Below, one piece after another: positions 1 through 7,758 of a DNA stretch of 49,657 bases. The stretch comes from Actinomadura sp. NBRC 104412 (GTDB lineage: Bacteria > Actinomycetota > Actinomycetes > Streptosporangiales > Streptosporangiaceae). Made by a program: the position numbers and the translations under genes. The stretch spans positions 1-49,657 of the forward strand of contig NZ_BSTM01000042.1 in assembly GCF_030269515.1 (NCBI RefSeq). The letters are read 5' to 3'. Within the stretch, counting starts at the first letter, position 1, and each line of letters starts with the position of its first letter. The notes under the pieces were generated by a model. The model searched no databases, was not told the origin of the DNA, and worked only from the letters and a program-made list of their open reading frames with translations.

Positions 1-80
1 CGCCGCGCCCAACGCACCAGCGTCTCGCGCTCCTCATCGGTCAACCTCACCTCGGCCACCGGCCGACCCCTGCGAGCCAT
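1..80 (-). CDS. IS630-family transposase, N-terminal fragment (runs off the window)
   Basis: An ATG at 80-78 opens a minus-strand frame that is still open at the window edge, giving about 26 residues that begin MARRGRPVAEVRLTDEER. This basic start followed by a helix with LTDEER is typical of the N-terminal helix-turn-helix of actinobacterial IS630-type transposases. The DDE catalytic domain lies outside the window, so activity cannot be judged. The gene points away from the MarR gene. Confidence 0.55.
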   Translation of the reverse strand, partial: MARRGRPVAEVRLTDEERETLVRWAR

Positions 81-124
81 CCAGCAACCCTACATTTCTT
101 CAACGAATTTCAGACGCGGGACAC
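1..124 (-). mobile_element. End of an IS630-type insertion sequence, cut by the window
   Basis: The left edge holds the first codons of a transposase on the minus strand and about 44 bp of its upstream terminal sequence. The presumed tip reads GTGTCCCGCGTCTGAAAT (minus strand, from 124 inward). The element stops at a CTAG sequence (124-127); IS630/Tc1-type elements are known to target TA, often within CTAG, and to duplicate TA. Only one end is visible, so the inverted repeat and duplication cannot be confirmed here. Confidence 0.5.
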
Positions 125-134
125 TAGTACACGG

Positions 135-162
135 TTGAACTATCCGTGCGCGGCGCTAGGGT
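135..162 (+). promoter_or_regulatory. Putative promoter giving a leaderless marR transcript
   Basis: TTGAAC (135-140) and TAGGGT (157-162) are separated by 16 bp and resemble a housekeeping actinobacterial promoter. Transcription would start about 7 bp further on, at or next to the ATG at 169. No ribosome-binding site precedes that ATG, so a leaderless mRNA fits. The -35 box is only 10 bp from the end of the IS630-type element. Confidence 0.45.
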
Positions 163-168
163 GACGGC

Positions 169-711
169 ATGGCCGGGGACGATGGGGCAGCCGAGGGCGC
201 GGTGGACTTCTGGTCGTTCGTGGAGCTGGCCGACCGGCGGCTCTCCGAGGAGTTCGGGTTCCGGCACCGGCTCGCCACCCAGGTGCTGCTCACCCTGAAC
301 CGCGCGGCCATGATCGTCACCTATGACCTGGAGGCGGCCGTGCACCGGCCGCGCGGGCTGTCGTGGGCCGGGTTCCGGCTGCTGTTCGTGACCTGGCTGG
401 CCGGCCCGCTGGAGCCGCGGCGCGCGGCCACGCTGGCGGGCATGACCAGGGCCGCGGTCTCCAACCTGGCCAAGTCGCTGGTCGCGGACGGCCTGCTGGC
501 CCGCTCGCCCGGCGAGCGGGACGGCCGCTCGGTGCTGCTGTCGCTCACCGACCGCGGGCACGCCACGATGCTGGAGGTCTTCCGCGCGCAGAACGAGCGC
601 GAGCACCAGTGGACGGGCGTCCTCAGCGAGACCGAGCAGCGCATCCTGATCATGCTGCTGGACAAGCTGATCTCCAACCGTGACCAGTTCGACGTGCGCG
701 AGCGGAGCTGA
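169..711 (+). CDS. MarR-family transcriptional regulator
   Basis: This 180-residue protein has the size and layout of a MarR winged helix-turn-helix repressor. A helical N-terminal dimer region is followed by a DNA-binding segment around residues 75-125 (LAGMTRAAVSNLAKSLVADG, then the wing RDGRSVLLSLTDRG) and C-terminal dimer helices. MarR proteins bind palindromic operators and usually release them when a small, often aromatic, ligand binds. The next gene on the same strand, 100 bp on, encodes homogentisate dioxygenase. I infer, without proof, that this regulator controls it in response to an aromatic intermediate. The ATG at 169 has no Shine-Dalgarno sequence but sits 7 bp after a plausible -10 box. 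The ligand is unknown. Confidence 0.85.
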   Translation: MAGDDGAAEGAVDFWSFVELADRRLSEEFGFRHRLATQVLLTLNRAAMIVTYDLEAAVHRPRGLSWAGFRLLFVTWLAGPLEPRRAATLAGMTRAAVSNLAKSLVADGLLARSPGERDGRSVLLSLTDRGHATMLEVFRAQNEREHQWTGVLSETEQRILIMLLDKLISNRDQFDVRERS

Positions 712-762
712 TCTCGTCCCCGCACGGGTAGGGGATTGACGGGGGCCGCCCGCCGGAGAGAC

Positions 763-790
763 GGTTAATACATGAACTAGTTTCTCGGAC
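763..790 (+). promoter_or_regulatory. A/T-rich operator-like segment upstream of hmgA
   Basis: In a very GC-rich background the segment GGTTAATACATGAACTAG (764-780) is strikingly A/T-rich and runs into the palindrome AACTAGTT (775-782). It lies between marR and hmgA, 30-50 bp before the hmgA start, where a MarR operator or a -10 region (TAATAC, 766-771) is expected. No well-spaced -35 box was found. The assignment is tentative. Confidence 0.3.
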
Positions 791-811
791 GAGCCGGAGG
801 AGGGGGAAGCG

Positions 812-2005
812 ATGGCGTACTACCGCCGGGTCGGTGACGTGCCGCCCAAGCGCCACACCGCGCACCGCGACGGCGAGGGGCGCCTCTACCGCGAGGAGCT
901 GATGGGCGAGGAGGGCTTCTCGTCGGCGTCCTCGCTGCTGTACCACCGCGGCGTGCCCTCGGCTCTGGTGGACTCAACCATCTGGGAGATCCCCGACGTG
1001 GCGACCACGCCCAACCACCCGCTCAGACATCGCCACCTGCGCCTGCACGAGCTGTTCCCCAAGGACACCTGGGCGAGCACCGACGTGGTCACCGGCCGCC
1101 GGCTGATCCTGGGCAACGCGGACGTGCGCCTGTCGTACGCGGTCTGCACCGCCGACTCCCCGCTCTACCGCAACGCCACCGGCGACGAGATCGTCTACAT
1201 CGAGTCCGGCGAGGCCACCGTCGAGACCATCTTCGGCGCCCTGCACGCCAGGCAGGGCGACTACGTCATCCTGCCCACGTCCACGACCCACCGCTGGCTG
1301 CCCAAGGGCGAGGGACCGCTGCGCGCCTACATCATCGAAGCGACCGGGCACATCGCCCCGCCCAAGCGCTACCTGTCGCGCTACGGCCAGTTCCTGGAGC
1401 ACGCCCCCTACTGCGAACGCGACCTGCACGGCCCGACCGAGGTCCTTCAGGCCACGGGCACGGACGTCGAAGTGCTCGTGAAGCACCGCACCTCGCGCGG
1501 CCTGGCCGGCACCCGCATGGTGTACGCCGAGCACCCCTTCGACGTGGTGGGCTGGGACGGGTGCCTGTACCCCTTCACCTTCAACGTGCACGACTTCGAG
1601 CCGATCACGGGCCGGGTCCACCAGCCGCCGCCCGTCCACCAGGTGTTCGAGGGGAACAACTTCGTGGTGTGCAACTTTGTGCCGCGCAAGGTGGACTACC
1701 ACCCGCAGTCGATCCCCGTCCCCTACTACCACTCCAACGTCGACTCCGACGAGATCATGTTCTACTGCGGCGGGAACTACGAGGCGCGCAAGGGGTCGGG
1801 CATCGGCCAGGGCTCGGTCTCGGTCCATCCCGGCGGGTACGCCCACGGCCCGCAGCCGCTCGCCTACGAGCGCAGCATCGGCGTGGAGTTCTTCGACGAA
1901 CTGGCCGTCATGGTCGACACGTTCCGCCCGCTGGAGCTGGGCGAGGGCGGCCAAGCCTGCGAAGACCCCGCCTACGCCTGGACGTGGGCGGGACGCCACG
2001 CCTGA
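812..2005 (+). CDS. hmgA: Homogentisate 1,2-dioxygenase
   Basis: The enzyme opens the ring of homogentisate with O2 to give maleylacetoacetate, the central step of tyrosine and phenylalanine breakdown, in the cytoplasm with non-heme Fe(II). The 397-residue protein has the shorter length of bacterial cupin-type members. Near the C-terminus YYHSNVDSDEIMF (around 305-317) supplies a likely His307 and an acidic iron ligand, and HPGGYAHGP (around 339-347) supplies the histidine pair of the active site. The ATG is preceded by GGAGGAGGGGGAAGCG, an excellent ribosome-binding site. No fumarylacetoacetate hydrolase or hydroxyphenylpyruvate dioxygenase gene is nearby, so the rest of the pathway must be elsewhere. 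The MarR regulator upstream is a candidate controller. Confidence 0.9.
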   Translation: MAYYRRVGDVPPKRHTAHRDGEGRLYREELMGEEGFSSASSLLYHRGVPSALVDSTIWEIPDVATTPNHPLRHRHLRLHELFPKDTWASTDVVTGRRLILGNADVRLSYAVCTADSPLYRNATGDEIVYIESGEATVETIFGALHARQGDYVILPTSTTHRWLPKGEGPLRAYIIEATGHIAPPKRYLSRYGQFLEHAPYCERDLHGPTEVLQATGTDVEVLVKHRTSRGLAGTRMVYAEHPFDVVGWDGCLYPFTFNVHDFEPITGRVHQPPPVHQVFEGNNFVVCNFVPRKVDYHPQSIPVPYYHSNVDSDEIMFYCGGNYEARKGSGIGQGSVSVHPGGYAHGPQPLAYERSIGVEFFDELAVMVDTFRPLELGEGGQACEDPAYAWTWAGRHA

Positions 2006-2165
2006 GTGCCCGTCATCCCCTCCCCGCTCGGTGACGCTTTGTTCTCACATCGCAATCACCATCCCCCGGGACGGAGAGGCCATAGCAGGGTATTTTTTCA
2101 ACATCAATAAATAACGGCCTCTTGTGACGGGTGAGGGGAGCCGGCTCGGCGTGGCGCAGGTGCTG

Positions 2166-3356
2166 ATGGACGGCGAAAGCAGGCGACGTTGGCGGGCCGG
2201 AGCGCTCATGCTCTGTGTCTGGCTGGCACTGACCGGATGCGAGACCCAGACGCACCTGGGCACCACGGCGGGCGGTGAGACCACGGTTCCCGCGGCCAAG
2301 GTGACGATCACGCCGGCGCAGGGCACCAAGAAGGCACGTCCCGACAAGGGCGTCGTGGTGACGGCCGCCGGGGGGACGCTGCAATCGGTCACCGTGCGGG
2401 CCAAGGGCAAGGACGTGCCCGGCGAATTCAACGCCCAGCGCACCCAATGGCGCTCCAAGTGGACGCTCAGGCCGTCCACGTCCTACACGGTGAACGCCGT
2501 CGCGAAGAACTCGATCGGCACCGCGTCGCAGGCGTTCAGTTCGTTCAGGACGCTCAAGCCGAAGAAGACCATCGACGTCTCGCTGGACTGGATCCTGGAG
2601 AACAACCGGGGCGACACCTACGGCGTCGGGATGCCGATCATCCTCAACTTCGACCGCGCGGTGTCCAACAAGGCGGCGGTCGAGCGGGCCCTGGAGGTCA
2701 CGGCCGAGAAGCCGGTCGAGGGCGCCTGGCGCTGGATCGGCGACCGGCAGGTCGTGTACCGGACCAAGGAGTACTGGGCCGCGCACCAGAAGGTCACGCT
2801 GAAGGCGCGGCTCGCGGGCGTGCGCGCCGCCAAGGACGTGTACGGCACCAGCGACTTCACCCGCACCTTCGAGATCGGCGCGGCCCGGATCACCAAGGTC
2901 GACCTGAAGAAGCACCGGTCGGTGGTGACGGTCGACGGCAAGAAGAAGCGCACCATCCCGGTCAGCGGCGGCAACGGCAGCACCCTGGAGTACACGACCA
3001 CCAGCGGCGTGCACCTGACCATGGAGAAGAACAACCCGACCCGGATGATCTCGCCGGGCCGCAAGAAGGGCGACCCCGGCTACTACGACGAGCTGATCGG
3101 CTGGGCGGTGCGGATCTCCAACAGCGGCGAGTACCTGCACCAGACCGCGGGCGAGGAGTACTGCCTGGGCCGCGCCAACTGTAGCCACGGCTGCGTCCGG
3201 CAGCCCGCGGGCGACGCCATCTGGTTCTACAAGAACGCCCAGCCGGGCGATGTCGTCATCATCAAGGGCACCAGGCGCAAGCTGGAGTGGAACAACGGCT
3301 GGTCGTTCTGGCAGCTCTCCTGGGAGAAGTGGAAGAAGGGCAGCGCCCTCGACTGA
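2166..3356 (+). CDS. L,D-transpeptidase lipoprotein with Ig-like domains
   Basis: Enzymes of this family make 3-3 cross-links in peptidoglycan outside the membrane, a carbapenem-sensitive step important in actinobacteria. With the ATG at 2166 the protein has 396 residues. An RRRWR n-region and a hydrophobic stretch end in the lipobox LTGC (Cys25), so it should be a lipid-anchored exported protein. Two bacterial Ig-like regions (about 50-145 and 150-260) lead into a C-terminal YkuD domain with SHGCVR; the catalytic Cys is about residue 343. This is the layout of mycobacterial LdtMt2. A GTG at 2124 is in frame, but it adds residues before the signal peptide and lacks a ribosome-binding site. 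It stands alone, convergent with the DUF4032 gene. Confidence 0.9.
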   Translation: MDGESRRRWRAGALMLCVWLALTGCETQTHLGTTAGGETTVPAAKVTITPAQGTKKARPDKGVVVTAAGGTLQSVTVRAKGKDVPGEFNAQRTQWRSKWTLRPSTSYTVNAVAKNSIGTASQAFSSFRTLKPKKTIDVSLDWILENNRGDTYGVGMPIILNFDRAVSNKAAVERALEVTAEKPVEGAWRWIGDRQVVYRTKEYWAAHQKVTLKARLAGVRAAKDVYGTSDFTRTFEIGAARITKVDLKKHRSVVTVDGKKKRTIPVSGGNGSTLEYTTTSGVHLTMEKNNPTRMISPGRKKGDPGYYDELIGWAVRISNSGEYLHQTAGEEYCLGRANCSHGCVRQPAGDAIWFYKNAQPGDVVIIKGTRRKLEWNNGWSFWQLSWEKWKKGSALD

Positions 3357-3384
3357 CGGCGCGCTCCCCGCGCGCACCCAGGGT

Positions 3385-4635
3385 TCAGTCGCGTGATACC
3401 GGGCGGCGCTTGGACGCCTTGTTGGCGGTCAAGGTGAGCTCGTCCGGCACCTTGGGCAGCACGTTCCGGAAGTAGTCACGGGCCGCGGCGGTGGTGCCGA
3501 CGTCGCGGCCCTTGCGCTCCGACAGGAACCAGCGGTGCTCCAGCACCTCGTGGAAGACCTCCACCTCGTCCAGCCGGTCGCGCAGCTCCTCCGGGATGGC
3601 CGCGACGACCGGCTCGTACACCTCGGCGAGCCACTTGTTGGCCGCCACCACCTCCGGGACGGGACGACCGAACTTCTGCTCCAAGTGCCCGCGGAAGGAC
3701 GCGATGTCGTTCAGCAGGCGGCGCGCCTGGTTCTCCTGGGTGCTGAGCGCGGTACGGGTGTAGAGAAGCTGCCGGTGGTGGCCGGGCTCGGCGACGCAGG
3801 TGCGCACACGCAGCCGCGACCCCTCCTCGCCCGCGTCCACCAGCTCGACCTCGTCCACGTCGAAGCCCAGCTCGTTGATGCGGCGCAGCCGCTCCGCGAT
3901 CCGGTACCGCTGGTCGTCGGGATGCAGGATCTCCTCGCGGGTCAGCTCGTCCCACAGCGCCTCGTAGCGCCGGACGACGTCCTCGGCGATGCCGACCGGA
4001 TCGACCGAGCGCGGCAGCGTCCCCGCGGCGTACAGGTCGAACAGCTCCCCGGCGATCCGCTCCCTGGCCAGCTCCACGTCGTAGCCGCGCTGCCCGTCGG
4101 TGAGGGACGGGTGCAACTCGGCGGTCTCCGCGTCCACCAGGTACGCGGCGAACGCGCCCGCGTCGAACCGGAACAGCGCGTTCGACAGCGAGCAGTCGCC
4201 CCACATGAACCCCGCGAGATGCAGCCGGACCAGCAGCTCCACCAGGGCGTCCAGCAGGCGGTCGGTGGGGTGGCCGCCGCGCGGGTTGGCGAACAGGGCC
4301 CGGTAGGAGCTGGAGAACTCCAGGAACCTGGTCACCAGGATCGCGTCGGCGCACTCACCGCGGTCGACGACCACCCCCAGCACGTCCACGGCGGGCAGCG
4401 CCAGCTCCTTCAGCTTGCGCAGCAGCCGGTACTCGCGCCGGGCGAGCCGCCCGTCCAGCTCCTTCAGCGCGTACACCTTGCCGGACTCGGCGACGAACCG
4501 TACGACGTGCCGGGACAGGCCGCGCTGGCGGATGTCCACCAGGCGGTCGTCGTCCCACGCCTCCAGCGGCTCGCGCCAGGGCAGGTCGAGCAGCCCTGCC
4601 GCCGGTTCCGCCGGAGGCGCGAAGAGGAAGCGCAT
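3385..4635 (-). CDS. DUF4032 protein with kinase-like N-terminal part
   Basis: The protein has 416 residues from the ATG at 4635 (MRFLFAPPAEP). The N-terminal half resembles lipopolysaccharide-kinase/RIO-type folds: SGKVYALKELDGRLARREYR looks like a lysine strand and helix C, and LHLAGFMWGDCSLSNALF followed by LVDAETAELH resembles a catalytic loop and a metal-binding Asp. The C-terminal part is the DUF4032 region. The substrate is unknown; phosphotransfer to a small molecule is an inference. It lies 8 bp after the ABC transporter ATPase gene on the same strand and is probably the last gene of the transporter operon, which suggests a role in using the imported sugar. A GTG at 4668 is an alternative start that would overlap the ATPase gene. 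Confidence 0.75.
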   Translation of the reverse strand: MRFLFAPPAEPAAGLLDLPWREPLEAWDDDRLVDIRQRGLSRHVVRFVAESGKVYALKELDGRLARREYRLLRKLKELALPAVDVLGVVVDRGECADAILVTRFLEFSSSYRALFANPRGGHPTDRLLDALVELLVRLHLAGFMWGDCSLSNALFRFDAGAFAAYLVDAETAELHPSLTDGQRGYDVELARERIAGELFDLYAAGTLPRSVDPVGIAEDVVRRYEALWDELTREEILHPDDQRYRIAERLRRINELGFDVDEVELVDAGEEGSRLRVRTCVAEPGHHRQLLYTRTALSTQENQARRLLNDIASFRGHLEQKFGRPVPEVVAANKWLAEVYEPVVAAIPEELRDRLDEVEVFHEVLEHRWFLSERKGRDVGTTAAARDYFRNVLPKVPDELTLTANKASKRRPVSRD

Positions 4636-4642
4636 CGCGCCG

Positions 4643-5974
4643 CTACTCGCCCGCGCCGCTCCCCTCACCGCCCCCGCCGGATCCCGCCTCCTTGGAGGCG
4701 CCGGCCGCCGCCGTGGCGCCCGTACCGGCGGCGCGCTCGGTGCGCTCCCGCTGGGCGCGGCGCTGCGCCTCGCGGGCCTTGTCGGCCTGCTCGCTCAGCT
4801 TCGCCACCCGCTCCTCGTCCCGGGTCAGGTTCTCGCCGGTCTCCGCGTCGAAGATGTGCGCCCTGCCGGTGTCGATCCACAGCTCGGCGTCCTCGCCCGC
4901 CGTGATCAGGCTGCCGGCGTCCAGCGCCACCACGGCCTGGGTGCGGAGCTGGTCGCTGTCCAGCTCGCGGGACAGCTCGCGCAGCTTGGTCGACACGATG
5001 TCCGGCGCCTCGTACGGCACGTAGGCGTACAGCTCGTTGCCCAGCCACTCGGTGACGTCCACGTGCGCGCGCACCGTGGCGCCGCGGGAGCGCTTCTCGT
5101 CGGAGACCAGCGAGGCGTCCTCGAAATGCTCGGGACGGATGCCCACCAGCACGATCTCGCGGTCGCCGATGGCGGCGGCCTTGCGCTCGTCCAGCTCGAA
5201 ACGGCCCAGCGGCGTGTCCACGTGCGCGTCCGCCGCCGTCGCGGGCAGGAAGTTCATCGACGGCGACCCGATGAACCCGGCCACGAACAGGTTGGCCGGC
5301 TCCTCGTACAGCTCGCGCGGGCTGCCGACCTGCTGCAGGACGCCCTTGCGCAGCACCGCGACCCGGTCGCCGAGCGTCATCGCCTCGGTCTGGTCGTGCG
5401 TGACGTACACCGTGGTCACCCCGAGCCGCCGCTGCAACCGGGAGATCTCGGTGCGCATCTGGCCGCGCAGCTTGGCGTCCAGGTTGGACAGCGGCTCGTC
5501 GAACAGGAACGCCTGCGCGTCCCTGACGATCGCGCGGCCCATCGCGACGCGCTGCCGCTGCCCGCCCGACAGGTTGGCCGGCTTGCGCTGGAGATGCTCG
5601 GTCAGCTCCAGCAGCTCGGCGGTCTCGTTCACCCGGCGCTGCACCTCGTCCTCGGGGGTCTTGGCCAGGCGCAGCGGGAAGGCGATGTTCTCGAACACGG
5701 TGAGGTGCGGGTACAGCGCGTAGTTCTGGAACACCATCGACAGGTTGCGCTCCCGGGGCGCGACCCTGTTGACGACCTTGTCGCCGATCCGCATCTCGCC
5801 CGCGGTGATGTCCTCCAGGCCCACGATCATCCGCAGCAGGGTGGACTTACCGCAGCCGGACGGCCCGACCAGGATCATGAACTCGCCGTCCCGCACGTCC
5901 AGGGAGACGTCGTTCACGGCCGGGAACCCGTCGCCGTACTTCTTGACGATGTTCTTCATGGTGATGGCGGCCAT
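4643..5974 (-). CDS. Sugar ABC transporter ATPase, MalK/UgpC/SugC type
   Basis: This is the cytoplasmic ATPase that powers the importer encoded just upstream. In 443 residues it shows Walker A GPSGCGKST (37-45), the Q-loop in MVFQNYALYPHLTV, the signature LSGGQRQRVAMGRA, Walker B FLFDEPLSNLD and the switch His in VYVTHDQTEAMTLGDR. A C-terminal OB-fold regulatory domain follows, with LVGIRPEHFED. Its tail is unusual: a charged, R/E/A-rich coiled coil (about residues 390-425) and a Gly/Ser/Glu-rich end. Such ATPases can serve several sugar transporters, but this one sits in an operon with two permeases and a binding protein. It starts 9 bp after the downstream-most permease gene. The sugar is not certain; trehalose or maltose-type sugars fit by analogy with LpqY-SugABC. 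Confidence 0.9.
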   Translation of the reverse strand: MAAITMKNIVKKYGDGFPAVNDVSLDVRDGEFMILVGPSGCGKSTLLRMIVGLEDITAGEMRIGDKVVNRVAPRERNLSMVFQNYALYPHLTVFENIAFPLRLAKTPEDEVQRRVNETAELLELTEHLQRKPANLSGGQRQRVAMGRAIVRDAQAFLFDEPLSNLDAKLRGQMRTEISRLQRRLGVTTVYVTHDQTEAMTLGDRVAVLRKGVLQQVGSPRELYEEPANLFVAGFIGSPSMNFLPATAADAHVDTPLGRFELDERKAAAIGDREIVLVGIRPEHFEDASLVSDEKRSRGATVRAHVDVTEWLGNELYAYVPYEAPDIVSTKLRELSRELDSDQLRTQAVVALDAGSLITAGEDAELWIDTGRAHIFDAETGENLTRDEERVAKLSEQADKAREAQRRAQRERTERAAGTGATAAAGASKEAGSGGGGEGSGAGE

Positions 5975-5982
5975 GGCGCTTC

Positions 5983-6813
5983 CTATCCCTTGACGGCGCC
6001 GGACGTCAGCCCGGCGACGATCCGACGCTGGAACAGCAGGACGATCGCCACCACGGGCACCGTGACGACCACGGCGGCGGCACAGATGGCGGTGGTGGGC
6101 TGCTCGAAGAACGACTCACCGGTGAAGAAGGCCAGCGCCGCGGGCACCGGCCGGGCCCTGTTGGTGGAGGTGAGCGAGATGCCGAAGACGAAGTCGTTCC
6201 AGCAGAAGAAGAACACCAGGATCGCCGCGGTGAACACCCCGGGCGCCGCCAGCGGCACGATCACCTTGCGGAACGCCTGCCAGGTGGTGGCGCCGTCGAC
6301 CTGCGCGGCCTGCTCCATCTCCCAGGGGATCTCGCGGAAGAACGCCGACAGCGTCCAGATCGCCAGCGGCAGCGCGAACGAGATGTAGGGGATGATCAGG
6401 CCGGGCCAGGTGTCGTACAGGCCGATGTTGCGCCACAGGTCGAACAGCGGCCCGACCAGCGACACCACCGGGAACATCGCGATGGCCAGGGCGAAGGACA
6501 GGATCGTCTTCTTGCCGGGGAATTCCAGCCGGGCGATGGCGTAGGCGACCAGCGTCGCGAACACCACCCCGACGAACGTGGCGATCAGCGAGATCCCGAT
6601 CGAGTTGAGCAATGCCGCGGTGAACAGGTCGGTGCTGAAGACCGTGGAGTAGTTCTCCCAGGTCCACTCCTTGGGGAAGAACCCCTTGGTATTACCGATC
6701 TCGCTGGGGTTCTTGAACGACAGCATGACGATCCACACGATGGGGAAGGCCGACCAGACCAGGATGAGCAGCGAGGCCAGGATCCAGCCCCATTTCGATC
6801 GGGTCGACTCCAT
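5983..6813 (-). CDS. Sugar ABC transporter permease, MalG/SugB type
   Basis: This inner-membrane permease has 276 residues and about six transmembrane helices. The first is WGWILASLLILVWSAFPIVW and the last VVVTVPVVAIVLLF. The conserved loop that contacts the ATPase is EQAAQVDGATTWQAFRKVIVPLAAPG, the classic EAA motif of carbohydrate (CUT1) permeases. The ATG overlaps the stop codon of the preceding permease gene by one base (TGATG), indicating translational coupling. The C-terminus LTSGAVKG is typical of MalG-type subunits. Confidence 0.9.
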   Translation of the reverse strand: MESTRSKWGWILASLLILVWSAFPIVWIVMLSFKNPSEIGNTKGFFPKEWTWENYSTVFSTDLFTAALLNSIGISLIATFVGVVFATLVAYAIARLEFPGKKTILSFALAIAMFPVVSLVGPLFDLWRNIGLYDTWPGLIIPYISFALPLAIWTLSAFFREIPWEMEQAAQVDGATTWQAFRKVIVPLAAPGVFTAAILVFFFCWNDFVFGISLTSTNRARPVPAALAFFTGESFFEQPTTAICAAAVVVTVPVVAIVLLFQRRIVAGLTSGAVKG

Positions 6814-7745
6814 CAGCGATCTCCTCGTACCTGCGAAAGGTCCACCCGGAACCCCTTGATGAACACGGCTGCGATGAGCACCACCGAAAGGAACAACAGC
6901 ACCCCGACCGCGTCACCCAGCCCGATGGCGGTACGGGTGATCGTCTGCCGGTAGGTGAGGAACGAGAACACCTCCGTGCCCTGCTGGCCGGAGGTCATGA
7001 TGAACGGGTTGTCGAAGATCCGCCAGGCGTCCAGGGTGCGGAACAGCACCGCCACCAGGATGGCCGCCTTCATGTTCGGGATGGTCACCCGCCACAGCCG
7101 CTGCCAGGCGGTGGCGCCGTCCACCGTGGCCGCCTCGCCGAGGTCGCGCGGCACCTGCGCCAGCCCGGCCAGCAGCAGCAGCGAGATGAACGGTGTCGTC
7201 TTCCAGATCTCGGACAGGATGATCACGAAGATCGCCGACCAGCGATGGGAGAACCAGGCGTAGTCGCCGAGCCCGAACCACGGGTTGACGAACCCCGACT
7301 GCGGGTCGAAGGCGTACTTCCAGGCGAATGCCGAGATCACCGTGACGATGCCGTAGGGCAGCAGGATCCCGGTGCGGACGGTGCGCCGGCCGAAGATCGC
7401 CTGGTGCATCACGGTCGCCAGCATGAAGCCGAGGACCAGCTCCACCCCGACCGTGACCGCGGTGATCACGAACGTGGTCAGCACGACCTGCCAGAACAGC
7501 CCGTCCGTCAGCGCGGTGGCATAGTTGGCGAACCAGACGAAACGCTTGTCCTCGGGCGCGGTGAGACGGTAGCTGAACAGCGACAGGTACACCGCGTTGA
7601 GCAGCGGATACCCCGTCACCAGCAGCATCACGACCACCGCGGGCGCCGAGAGCAGCAGGCCCATCCTGCGCTCGGCGCGGCTGCGGTCGGAGATCGCCGC
7701 CTGCGCCTCCCGGTCGGCGACCGGCGCCTTTTCCACCAGAGTCAT
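6813..7745 (-). CDS. Sugar ABC transporter permease, MalF/SugA type
   Basis: The partner permease has 310 residues from the ATG at 7745, which follows a GAGAGGGG ribosome-binding site. A basic N-terminus (RAERRMG) precedes the first helix (LLLSAPAVVVMLLVTGYPLL), and the EAA loop reads EAATVDGATAWQRLWRVTIPNMKAA. The frame is open upstream to 7811, but that part overlaps the binding-protein gene and adds nothing conserved. The gene lies 13 bp after the binding-protein stop and is coupled to the second permease. It should form a heterodimeric channel with the MalG-type partner. Confidence 0.9.
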   Translation of the reverse strand: MTLVEKAPVADREAQAAISDRSRAERRMGLLLSAPAVVVMLLVTGYPLLNAVYLSLFSYRLTAPEDKRFVWFANYATALTDGLFWQVVLTTFVITAVTVGVELVLGFMLATVMHQAIFGRRTVRTGILLPYGIVTVISAFAWKYAFDPQSGFVNPWFGLGDYAWFSHRWSAIFVIILSEIWKTTPFISLLLLAGLAQVPRDLGEAATVDGATAWQRLWRVTIPNMKAAILVAVLFRTLDAWRIFDNPFIMTSGQQGTEVFSFLTYRQTITRTAIGLGDAVGVLLFLSVVLIAAVFIKGFRVDLSQVRGDR

Positions 7746-7758
7746 CGAGGCCCCTCTC

